NCBI RefSeq assembly: GCF_041909755.1
Contig: NZ_JAYRCW010000087.1
Location: 1 to 10,385, forward strand
Direction: 5' to 3'
Length of the DNA stretch: 10,385 nt
From: Sandaracinobacteroides sp041909755
GTDB lineage: Bacteria > Pseudomonadota > Alphaproteobacteria > Sphingomonadales > Sphingomonadaceae
Shown: positions 1 to 5,495 of the stretch, one piece after another
How positions within the stretch are numbered: the stretch's first letter is position 1
Layout: every line of letters begins with the position of its first letter
Made by a program: the position numbers and the translations under genes
The notes under the pieces: generated by a model
Database searches by the model: none
The model's input: the letters and a program-made list of their open reading frames with translations, nothing else
Told to the model about the DNA's origin: nothing

Positions 1-239
1 TCACCCAGCCGGTCGACCTCGACCACATAGGGGACGACCCGGCTCTCGCGCGCCTGCCAGACAAAGGCGCCTGCCATGCCAATCGCGAGGCCGAGCGAAC
101 AGAAGGCCATCAGCCGCCAGTTGCGGGCCTGAACGCGGGCCGATCCGATGCGGTCATCCCAGACCTGCCCGGCGCGGGCATAGGGTGTGACGGGTTGCGG
201 GGTGTGTCCGTATCGCTGGACAGCGCGTCTGAAGGTCAT
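1..239 (-). CDS. trbF: Conjugal transfer protein TrbF, N-terminal part (runs off window)
   Basis: TrbF is the VirB8-like inner-membrane component of P-type (Trb) mating-pair-formation type IV secretion systems, linking the membrane channel parts during conjugation. The reading frame starts at the ATG at 239-237 and stays open to the window edge, giving about 79 residues. The protein begins MTFRRAVQRYGHTPQPVTPY, followed by QVWDDRIGSARVQARNWRLM, a hydrophobic membrane segment at about residues 42-62, and then VVPYVVEVDRLG. This is the typical TrbF N-terminus: a cytoplasmic tail, one membrane span, then the start of the periplasmic domain. It lies 3 bp after the stop of the trbL remnant, which is the usual trbL-trbF order, and an AAAGGA sequence inside the trbL end can serve as ribosome binding site. 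The start is intact, but trbL just upstream is broken, so the element may not be functional. The rest of trbF is outside the window. Confidence 0.88.
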   Translation of the reverse strand, partial: MTFRRAVQRYGHTPQPVTPYARAGQVWDDRIGSARVQARNWRLMAFCSLGLAIGMAGAFVWQARESRVVPYVVEVDRLG

Positions 240-242
240 GGC

Positions 243-653
243 TCAGTCGTTCCTTTCACGGATGTCGGGTGTGGCGGAGGAACCGCCGCGGTCGCCCTGC
301 TGCAGGCTGTGCATGGCGAGCTGGCGCCGGTGGCGGCTATCCTGTTGGCGGCGCAGCGACTGCGCCCAAGCCGGGGCTGCATCGGCCGCGACATCGGAAC
401 CTCCCGACGCTGGCTTGCCGCCGTTCATCGCCGCCCAGGCGCCATCCCGGCCCCGGCGCGCGGCGTCGGCCAGACCAAGGCCGGACGCGGCCTTCTCCCG
501 CATCGCGCCGCCCGCCGCCTGCGCCAGGCCGCCGATGCCAGCGCCGATGGTCGACGTCCCGGCACTGCTCTGGCCGAGCTGATAAGAAGCGGAGGCCGCA
601 GACCCCATGGCGGTGCCGGCGCGTACTGAGCCAAGCGCCGCACCGCCTGCCGC
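243..653 (-). pseudogene. trbL: 5'-truncated trbL (conjugal transfer protein TrbL C-terminus)
   Basis: TrbL is a polytopic inner-membrane protein (VirB6-like) of the Trb conjugation apparatus, usually about 450 residues or more. Only the Ala/Gly/Ser-rich C-terminal tail remains, about 136 residues ending at the TGA at 245-243. Recognisable stretches are AAGGAALGSVRAGTAMGSAA, a GAGIGGLAQAAG repeat-like part, GRDGAWAAMNGG, APAWAQSLRRQQ and the end GDRGGSSATPDIRERND. All membrane-spanning segments are missing. The same frame stays open upstream to about 825, but that sequence (with KYGTLADGLHQRHR) does not look like TrbL, so the break falls near 650-665. No ATG start with a good ribosome binding site for the fragment was seen. 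The assignment rests on the tail sequence and on the directly following trbF. A deletion or recombination junction is the likely cause. A window-edge effect is excluded because the missing 5' part should lie inside this window. Confidence 0.72.
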
Positions 654-829
654 GGGATACTTCGCTGTTGTCGTGCGATGCCGTTGATGCAGCCCGTCCG
701 CCAAGGTGCCATACTTGGCTGCAGCAGGCGGAAGACCTGCTTCCAGGCAATGCGCAACATCTGCGGTTGCTGGCCTATGCGCAGGATATCGCCGAAGGTG
801 GGCGTCTGACGAACAGGATGCCCGTTAGT

Positions 830-991
830 CCAGCGCGTAAAATAGCGCAGCAGCCGCGGCTTTTGCGAGTGGTACAGGTCTTCGAGTGCCAGCACGGACC
901 CTGCAGCCAACCGGTCATCGGGCGGGATCGGGTCCCCTTCGGCAAGGCGCGGCGTCAGCAGCGCTTCCATCTCATCCGGGATCAGGCGCAT
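830..991 (-). pseudogene. Possible ECF sigma factor N-terminal fragment
   Basis: A minus-strand frame begins with ATG at 991-989, preceded by AAGGGA with a 9-base spacer. It reads MRLIPDEMEALL, then LALEDLYHSQKPRLLRYFTRW. The last stretch resembles the first helix of sigma region 2 in FecI-like or sphingomonad ECF sigma factors, where a short acidic N-terminus precedes L-x-x-LY-x-x-x-x-x-RL-x-R-(F/Y)-F-x-R. After about position 830 the frame stays open, but the expected DLVQE core of region 2 is absent, and regions 2.4 and 4 are not seen in any frame. If real, this is a decayed or recombined sigma gene fused by deletion to the trbL remnant. Resemblance over some 50 residues is weak evidence, and chance coding in GC-rich DNA remains possible. 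Confidence 0.3.
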
Positions 992-1319
992 GCGCCGACA
1001 TCCCTTGCGGTAAGGTCGGGCAAAGAAGTGCGCCGGAAAGTGGTCAGCCTGTCGCCCATGCCTGCCCCGTTCGAAGGTTCGAAGCGGAGCCGGCGGGAGC
1101 CGGGTGTTGAGAACATGCTTGAGACATGCGCCGACGCCTTTAGCCGCAAGCGACCTGGACATACGCGTCGGCCACCCGGCCGGATGCCATGGCGTCAATT
1201 CTCCCAAGCGAGGTTCTCACGCCTCGGTGGCACCCAAAGCACCACTTTTTTAGACTATATCGGGGGGTCAGAAATGCAAGCACAGCATGACGAAGCTTTT
1301 TAGGCCGCCGATGAGCGCG

Positions 1320-1345
1320 AGATACCTCAGCGTTTTAAGGTATCT
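1320..1345. repeat. 8-bp perfect inverted repeat (hairpin)
   Basis: AGATACCT at 1320-1327 is matched by its reverse complement AGGTATCT at 1338-1345, leaving a 10-base loop. On the plus strand it is followed by TAAACTGC with no T tract, so a rho-independent terminator is not well supported. It sits alone in the AT-rich spacer and could be a protein-binding site or a remnant of an insertion end. Confidence 0.4.
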
Positions 1346-1384
1346 TAAACTGCATGTTGGACGGGTTCTGCTACGGATGTGGTA

Positions 1385-1396
1385 GTCAAATTTGAC
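1385..1396. repeat. 12-bp perfect palindrome GTCAAATTTGAC
   Basis: The 12 bases read the same on both strands. TGGT just before (1380-1383) and ACCA overlapping the end (1395-1398) hint at a further, slightly offset symmetry. Such a site suits a dimeric DNA-binding protein, but no start codon of a recognised gene lies close by. The nearest gene is the TetR gene, whose 3' end is about 120 bp away. Confidence 0.35.
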
Positions 1397-1515
1397 CAAC
1401 AATATCCGTTATAAATATGTTGTAATTATTCCATTGGATTCTTGGCTTTATTCATTTAATATCAGGATGTTATTGCGAATATCACGGTAGCCGCCCCCGC
1501 CACCAGACCTCGGTT

Positions 1516-2217
1516 TCACGAGGTTCCAGGAGTTTCCAGAACCGTTTGATCCGGTTGAAATGCAGCCTGAGCCGGGCCGTCGGCCCGTTGCCGGAGAACC
1601 AGCTGGCAGACCATCTCGCTGTGCAAATCCACCTGCCGCGCATCGAAGGGATCCGTTCCGTGGGCGGCCCGGATTTCGGGGGCGACGACGAACGGGCCGT
1701 AGCACAGCGGCGCCAGACCATAGATGAGCACATGCACCGGCACGTCGGGAAGCAACCCCTCCCGGACAAGCGCTTCCATCATCGGCTTCATCTGCTGGTG
1801 CTGCGCCCGGACGACTTCCCGGGCCGCCCAGTCCAGCCGCTCGGAGCCCTGCACCGATTCCAGCAGGATGATGCGCGCATGCTCGGGGTGGCGGGCGGAA
1901 TAGCGGATGTAGCGGCACAGGAATCGGCGGAACCGCTCGCGGATCGGCAGACTGTCTTCGCCCTGTGGGGCTTGCAGCTCTTCCAGCTGGCGTTGGTACA
2001 TGCTGAGCACCGCCTCGCGCCATAGCTGTTCCTTGTTGGCGAAATAATAGCGAAGCGCGCCATGCTGCATGCCAACTGCCGCTGCGATGTCGCGGATGCT
2101 CACGCCATCGAACCCGGCCATCGAAAACTGTTTCAAGGCTTCGTCAAGGATGCGCTGCCGGGCCTCGACGCTGCGCTGCTGCCGCGGACTGGTGACGGGC
2201 CTGGATGCAGTCTTCAT
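1516..2217 (-). CDS. TetR/AcrR family transcriptional regulator
   Basis: This is a 233-residue dimeric repressor of the TetR family. Residues about 18-66 form the N-terminal helix-turn-helix domain: EARQRILDEALKQFSMAGFDG, then SIRDIAAAVGMQHGALRYYF, then NKEQLW. This is the standard TetR signature, with the recognition helix around QHGALRYYFANK. Residues about 85-210 form the all-helical ligand and dimer domain, which includes ARHPEHARIILLES and LIYGLAPLCYGPFV, as in regulators with PF17932/PF00440-type organisation. The ligand cannot be told. The start is the ATG at 2217-2215, preceded by GAGGG. The gene is divergent from the metallo-beta-lactamase-fold gene at 2364, with 146 bp between starts and palindromes in that gap, so it probably represses that neighbour and itself. 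The C-terminal 20 residues are Pro/Gln-rich and look unstructured. Confidence 0.93.
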   Translation of the reverse strand: MKTASRPVTSPRQQRSVEARQRILDEALKQFSMAGFDGVSIRDIAAAVGMQHGALRYYFANKEQLWREAVLSMYQRQLEELQAPQGEDSLPIRERFRRFLCRYIRYSARHPEHARIILLESVQGSERLDWAAREVVRAQHQQMKPMMEALVREGLLPDVPVHVLIYGLAPLCYGPFVVAPEIRAAHGTDPFDARQVDLHSEMVCQLVLRQRADGPAQAAFQPDQTVLETPGTS

Positions 2218-2261
2218 GCGCCCTCATGCTTGGTACTGCCGGTTCATACAATCAATGCAAT

Positions 2262-2281
2262 ATTCATACATCCGGATGAAT
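2262..2281. promoter_or_regulatory. Candidate TetR operator
   Basis: Two overlapping symmetric sites are present: the perfect palindrome CATCCGGATG (2269-2278) and ATTCAT (2262-2267) paired with ATGAAT (2276-2281). TTCATACA also occurs as a direct repeat at 2243-2250 and 2263-2270, so starts are 20 bp apart, about two helical turns. The sites lie between the divergent TetR and hydrolase genes and inside the spacer of the candidate tetR promoter, which is where an autorepressor would bind. No experimental link can be made from sequence. Confidence 0.5.
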
Positions 2282-2292
2282 ATGCTTTTCAA
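2263..2292 (-). promoter_or_regulatory. Candidate promoter of the TetR-family gene
   Basis: On the minus strand TTGAAA (2292-2287, five of six matches to the -35 consensus) is followed after 18 bases by TATGAA (2268-2263, four of six matches to the -10). The CATCCGGATG palindrome lies in the spacer. The -10 box is about 46 bp before the start codon of the regulator. A promoter for the plus-strand hydrolase gene was not clear. Confidence 0.35.
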
Positions 2293-2363
2293 TCCTCTTG
2301 CGGCAGACTAAAGTCCTGAAACGAAGGCAGGCTGACCAGGCTTGCCGGGCCGGGGGAACTACA

Positions 2364-3347
2364 ATGAAATCCGTTGGTTCCGGAAAATTTGGCGCTGGCC
2401 TTCTGCGGGCGGCCCTGTTGTCGGGAGGAATCCTGGCGGCCGGTTCGGTCGCCTCGCAAGACAAGATGCCAAGCTGGGAGGAATTCGGCCGCAGCGACAA
2501 GCTTCAGCAGGCCTTCGTGACCGGCGCCTCCAAGGCGAAGCACTGGGAAGAGCCGGCAGAGCCGGTCGCCATTGCCGGGCCGGTTCATTTTGTCGGCACC
2601 CGTGGTCTCGGCGTCTATCTGATCACCACCGCCGAAGGGCATATCCTGATCAACACGGCCATGCAGGGTTCAGGGCCGGAGATCGCTGCCTCCATCCGCA
2701 AGCTGGGGTTCAAGCCCGAGGATGTGCGCATCCTGCTGACCAACCACGGCCATGTGGATCATGTGGCGGGGCACGCGCATGTCGTCGGCCTCAGCCACGC
2801 CACCGTCTATTCCAGCGCCGCCGATGTGGAGGTGATGCAGTCGGGCGGCACGAAGGACTATTTCTACGGCAAGGTGCCGGCCTTCCGCTATGATCCGGTG
2901 CGCGTGGACAAGGTGCTGAAAAGCGGCGACCGCATCCGTCTGGGCGGCGTGGAGCTGCTGGCACTGGAGACGCCCGGCCATTCCAACGCAGCCGTGACCT
3001 TTGTGATGGATACCGAGGTGGACGGGCGGAAGCTCAGGTTCGTCTTTCCCGACGGGACCGGGGTCAATCCCGGCTATCGGCTCCTGAAAGACCCGAACTA
3101 TCCGGGCATCGTCGACGATTATCGCCGCACATTCGCGACGCTCGGGGCCCTGAAGCCCGACATATGGCTGTCGTCTCACACCGAATATATGGATTTCGAC
3201 GCCAAGCGGGCGAAAGCGAATACGGACGGCGTTTCCGCGTGGATCGATCCCGAAGGCTATCGGGCCTTCCTTTCCGTGCAGCGCGAGGCGTTCGATGCGC
3301 GCATTGCAGCCGAATCGAAAGGCGTTGAAGGCGGCCGCGGGAATTAG
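2364..3347 (+). CDS. Exported metallo-beta-lactamase-fold hydrolase, subclass B3-like
   Basis: A 327-residue secreted zinc hydrolase. The ATG at 2364 is chosen because GGGGGA lies 6 bases before it and the protein then starts with a signal peptide: MKS..., hydrophobic GLLRAALLSGGILAAGSVAS, with cleavage probably near residue 31. An in-frame ATG at 2298 would add 22 residues before the signal. The metal-binding set is complete in B3 order: H128-G-H130-V-D132-H133 (site 1 and D/H of site 2), H206 in TPGH, and H272 in LSSH. The NPGY...NYPGIVDDYRRTF...LKPDIWLSSH stretch and the length fit chromosomal B3 enzymes of alphaproteobacteria. Two points differ from classic B3 enzymes. The Asp of the usual LIDTG/LLDGG turn is Asn97, and the DSLS-like segment holding the B3 serine reads DGTG (230-233). 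Carbapenem hydrolysis is therefore uncertain, and another ester, lactone or amide substrate is possible. The gene is divergent from the TetR gene, its likely regulator. Confidence 0.88.
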   Translation: MKSVGSGKFGAGLLRAALLSGGILAAGSVASQDKMPSWEEFGRSDKLQQAFVTGASKAKHWEEPAEPVAIAGPVHFVGTRGLGVYLITTAEGHILINTAMQGSGPEIAASIRKLGFKPEDVRILLTNHGHVDHVAGHAHVVGLSHATVYSSAADVEVMQSGGTKDYFYGKVPAFRYDPVRVDKVLKSGDRIRLGGVELLALETPGHSNAAVTFVMDTEVDGRKLRFVFPDGTGVNPGYRLLKDPNYPGIVDDYRRTFATLGALKPDIWLSSHTEYMDFDAKRAKANTDGVSAWIDPEGYRAFLSVQREAFDARIAAESKGVEGGRGN

Positions 3348-3441
3348 GGCGATGTTGCCAACAGGTTTGCTGCAATGACGGGCGGCTGATCAGACCGGCG
3401 TTACCCATCACCGCTGCAGAATAGACCGGCTCTGCCCGGAC

Positions 3442-3461
3442 GCGGGCATCGACAGGCCCGC
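3442..3461. terminator. Weak candidate terminator hairpin after the B3-like hydrolase gene
   Basis: GCGGGC (3442-3447) pairs with GCCCGC (3456-3461) across an 8-base loop, about 95 bp past the hydrolase stop codon. There is no T tract. It could stop transcription or be a chance GC-rich repeat. Confidence 0.22.
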
Positions 3462-3474
3462 CTCGCCCAACTCG

Positions 3475-3493
3475 ACAGCCGCCCGACGGCTGT
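3475..3493. repeat. 7-bp hairpin just upstream of the VIT-like gene
   Basis: ACAGCCG (3475-3481) and CGGCTGT (3487-3493) are perfect reverse complements around the loop CCCGA, ending 10 bases before the ATG at 3504. In RNA it would sit where the ribosome binding site of the next gene is expected, and no clear ribosome binding site is visible there. It could end upstream transcription, limit translation, or bind a regulator. Confidence 0.35.
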
Positions 3494-3503
3494 GCGATGC
3501 AGA

Positions 3504-4235
3504 ATGGAGGACGAGGCCGCGCCGCGGGAGGGCGTTTTGGGGGGACGGACATTCGAAGGCGAGCTGGGGCAGTATCTAAGTGATCCGCAGACCCGCCGCA
3601 CCTGGAGCCTTGCCGCGCAGGACGGGATCATCAGCACTGCGGGCATCCTGCTGGGCTTCACCGGCGCCGGCGCGAGCGAGGGGACGCTGGTTGTCGCGGG
3701 GACGGCTGCGATCGTGGCGGGGATGCTGACGGCGGGCGGGGCGAAATGGTCCGAGACGGCGGCCGAGCGGGAGGCGCAGCTGGGCGCGATCGAACATGAG
3801 CGATCCGAACTGCGCGAGCAGCCCGACGCCGAGCGGGCGGAGCTGATCGACTATTATGAGGAAAAGGGGCTGGGCGAGGACCTGGCCACCGAGGTTGCCG
3901 ACGAGCTGATGGTGCGCTCCCCCCTGAAGGCGTCGCTGGAGCGGGAGCATGGCATCCTGCGGCTGATTTCCCGCGCGGAGGTGGTGATTTCGGGGATCGG
4001 CTCCGCACTCGCCTTCGGGCTGGGGGCGGCGGTTCCCTTCGCGATCGCCTATTATCTGCCGGTCAGCATCGAGATGTGGGTGATCGTGTTTTCCGTCCTC
4101 CTCTCGCTGTCGCTGATCTCGATCGTGGGCGCGCGCGCCGGCCATATGGACGTGTCGCGCACGATCCTCCGCACGCTTCTGGTCGCCTCTGTCACCATCG
4201 TCGTCAGCTATCTGGTGGGCCAGATCGCCTTCTGA
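3504..4235 (+). CDS. VIT1/CCC1-family membrane protein (putative Fe/Mn transporter)
   Basis: A 243-residue membrane protein resembling the VIT1/CCC1 family (DUF125), which exports or sequesters Fe(II) or Mn(II). The order of parts fits. TM1 begins with the family motif AAQDGIISTAGILLGFTGAG (residues 37-56), with the conserved Asp40. TM2 is at about 61-78. A charged cytoplasmic helical region follows (about 81-155; KWSETAAEREAQ, IEHERSELREQ, ELIDYYEEKGLGEDLA), rich in Glu as in the metal-binding hub of this family. Three more helices come at about 160-184, 189-210 and 222-241. The usual GEYVSVSSQ motif after TM2 is replaced by GGAKWSETAAE, so a conserved Glu seems lost and the substrate is doubtful. 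The start is uncertain: ATG 3504 lacks a clear ribosome binding site, GTG 3492 is in frame, and TTG 3537 has GGGAGGG 4 bases upstream. It converges on the DUF937-OmpA gene. Confidence 0.8.
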   Translation: MEDEAAPREGVLGGRTFEGELGQYLSDPQTRRTWSLAAQDGIISTAGILLGFTGAGASEGTLVVAGTAAIVAGMLTAGGAKWSETAAEREAQLGAIEHERSELREQPDAERAELIDYYEEKGLGEDLATEVADELMVRSPLKASLEREHGILRLISRAEVVISGIGSALAFGLGAAVPFAIAYYLPVSIEMWVIVFSVLLSLSLISIVGARAGHMDVSRTILRTLLVASVTIVVSYLVGQIAF

Positions 4236-4269
4236 ACCGGGCCGGGCGCAGGCGTCCGGCCCGGTTCAG
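4232..4269. terminator. Bidirectional terminator hairpin between convergent genes
   Basis: CTGAACCGGGCCGG (4232-4245) is the exact reverse complement of CCGGCCCGGTTCAG (4256-4269), a 14-bp perfect stem. A G-T pair and three more pairs can extend it inward, leaving a very small loop. It includes the stop codon of the VIT-like gene and lies 14 bp from the stop of the DUF937-OmpA gene, so it can serve both converging transcripts. No strong T tract follows on either side. Confidence 0.72.
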
Positions 4270-4283
4270 CTGGTCAGCGATGC

Positions 4284-5360
4284 CTAGTCCTTCACCGTCA
4301 CTTCCACGCGCCGGGCGGCGGCATAGCTGTCTGACGTGTCTGTCGCCTCGGCGGGCTTGTCGAGATCGATCCGATCCGCCGCGACGCCTGCGGCCACCAG
4401 CGCGGCCTTCACCTGCTCTGCCCGGGATTTCGACAGCTCGGCGTTGGCGGCGACATCGCCTGTCGGATCATTGTAGCCCGACACCGACAGCTTCGCCGCC
4501 GGGTTCGCATCCAGATAGGTCTTCACGCCGGCGGATGCGGCAGCGAGATCGTTCGTCACCTCTGACCGGCCGACATCGAAGAACACGACGAGCACCGGCT
4601 TGCCGGACCTGTCTTCGGACAGGACGCCCGCGCCTGCCGGCACGGCGGCCGGGGCGGGTTCCACGGCTGCGGTTTCCACGCTGACCGGCTCTGCCGGGAC
4701 CTGCGCAACCTCGTCCTTCTGGCCGCGGCCGAACACCCACCAGGCGAGCGCCAGCAGGGCAAGGCCCAGCAGCGCCCATTTCAGCCAGCCTGCGCCGCCC
4801 GAACTGGCGGCCGTGGGCACGGCGGCCGGTGCCGCAGCGGCAGCCGGCGAGATCAGCTGGCGCAGCGGCGCGGGCAGCATGGTTTCATAGCTGTCCTTTT
4901 CGGAAACCAGCAGGTTGCGCAGCGCGGGGACCGACGGCGTCGCCCCCAGCACCTTGCCGATGCCGCCCGCCAGCAGCGGGCCGGCCAGCGACATCAGGCT
5001 GTTCACGGTTGCCGGCTTCAGCCCGAACAGGCCGGCCAGCGCCGCCGCGATGGGCCCCAGATTGGACCCCAGAAGCTGCGAGGCCAGCCCGCCCAGCCCG
5101 CCGGAGGATGCCGGGGCGCCCAGCAGTGCGGCCGGATTGTCCAGCGGGTTGCCGCCCGCCAGCCCGCCCGCGACGGTGGAGAGAAGTCCGCCGAGATCGG
5201 CGCCCGATGCAGCCTTCCCGGCAAAGGCGGCCAGCAGCAGCGGCACGACCGCCGAAAGGCCCTTGAAGCTGGCATCCGGGCTGTCGCCAAGCGCCGCACC
5301 CAGCACGTCCCCCGTTTCGGCGGGCAGGCTGGACAGGATCGTCTCCACCAGATTGGTCAT
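4284..5360 (-). CDS. DUF937 - transmembrane - OmpA-like domain protein
   Basis: A 358-residue envelope protein in three parts. Residues about 1-165 are an Ala/Gly/Leu-rich helical domain of DUF937 (YidB-like) type: MTNLVETILSSLPAETG, then GLSAVVPLLLAAFAGKA, GGLLSTVAGGLAGGNPL and LMSLAGPLLAGGIGKVLG. After an Ala/Pro linker, one membrane span lies at about 192-210 (WLKWALLGLALLALAWWVFG). A Pro/Ala/Val linker (218-245) leads to an OmpA C-terminal domain (about 255-358) with VVFFDVGRSEV, GYNDPTGDVAANAELSKSRA and RRVEVTV. Asp298 and Arg313 occupy the positions that bind diaminopimelate in OmpA-type domains, so peptidoglycan binding is plausible. The expected topology is DUF937 in the cytoplasm and OmpA domain in the periplasm. 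The start is the ATG at 5360-5358, with GGGAG 8 bases upstream. An in-frame start 28 residues earlier lacks protein-like sequence. DUF937 has no firm function, so the cellular role is not known. Confidence 0.87.
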   Translation of the reverse strand: MTNLVETILSSLPAETGDVLGAALGDSPDASFKGLSAVVPLLLAAFAGKAASGADLGGLLSTVAGGLAGGNPLDNPAALLGAPASSGGLGGLASQLLGSNLGPIAAALAGLFGLKPATVNSLMSLAGPLLAGGIGKVLGATPSVPALRNLLVSEKDSYETMLPAPLRQLISPAAAAAPAAVPTAASSGGAGWLKWALLGLALLALAWWVFGRGQKDEVAQVPAEPVSVETAAVEPAPAAVPAGAGVLSEDRSGKPVLVVFFDVGRSEVTNDLAAASAGVKTYLDANPAAKLSVSGYNDPTGDVAANAELSKSRAEQVKAALVAAGVAADRIDLDKPAEATDTSDSYAAARRVEVTVKD

Positions 5361-5495
5361 GGTTAATGCTCCCTTCCTGGGGCGGGAGACTGCACCGGGA
5401 TTTGCCGGCTGTCCATGTCTGGCCAAAAGCGGCCCTTCGGGCATGTGGATTCAGGGCTTGGAGCGGGCGTGGGCTGCGGGCTATGCGATTCCATC
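5361..5495. promoter_or_regulatory. Divergent intergenic region (DUF937-OmpA / isoaspartyl peptidase)
   Basis: These 135 bp separate two divergent starts and must hold the promoters for both, unless the peptidase gene is driven from further away. No convincing -35/-10 pair or long palindrome was found. A small GCCC-TTC-GGGC hairpin is present in the middle (about 5433-5443). The peptidase start at 5496 has no strong ribosome binding site. Confidence 0.35.

Larger units (their letters stand above)
992..1515. other. Gene-poor spacer, partly AT-rich
   Basis: No reading frame here has protein-like composition or a good start. The open frames crossing 992-1300 are Arg/Pro-rich frames typical of non-coding GC-rich DNA. 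From about 1240 to 1490 the sequence becomes clearly richer in A and T than the rest of the window (for example AATATCCGTTATAAATATG and TTTATTCATTTAATATCAGG). That part contains one hairpin and one perfect palindrome, listed separately. This stretch separates the mobile-element remnant from the TetR gene, and its base composition suggests foreign origin or a regulatory or insertion boundary. No tRNA, integrase or insertion-sequence end was recognised. Confidence 0.6.

Noticed and set aside
425..1207. 260-codon minus-strand frame taken as one gene
   Set aside because: The 3' part reads through the trbL region in a different frame from the true trbL tail and is Arg/Pro-rich. Only the piece near 830-991 looks protein-like, and that is weak.
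269..1303. Long plus-strand open frame (344 codons)
   Set aside because: It is Arg/Pro/Gly-rich, runs antisense to trbL and across the junction, has no recognisable domain, and is explained by the high GC content.
1240..1490. Insertion sequence or CRISPR array in the AT-rich island
   Set aside because: No transposase fragment, matching terminal repeats, target duplication or regularly spaced repeats were seen.
1546..2025. Plus-strand open frame inside the TetR gene
   Set aside because: It is antisense to a gene with a full TetR signature, and it has no start context or family likeness.
2298..2363. Upstream in-frame start for the B3-like hydrolase
   Set aside because: It would put 22 charged residues in front of a clear signal peptide, and the ATG at 2364 has a good ribosome binding site.
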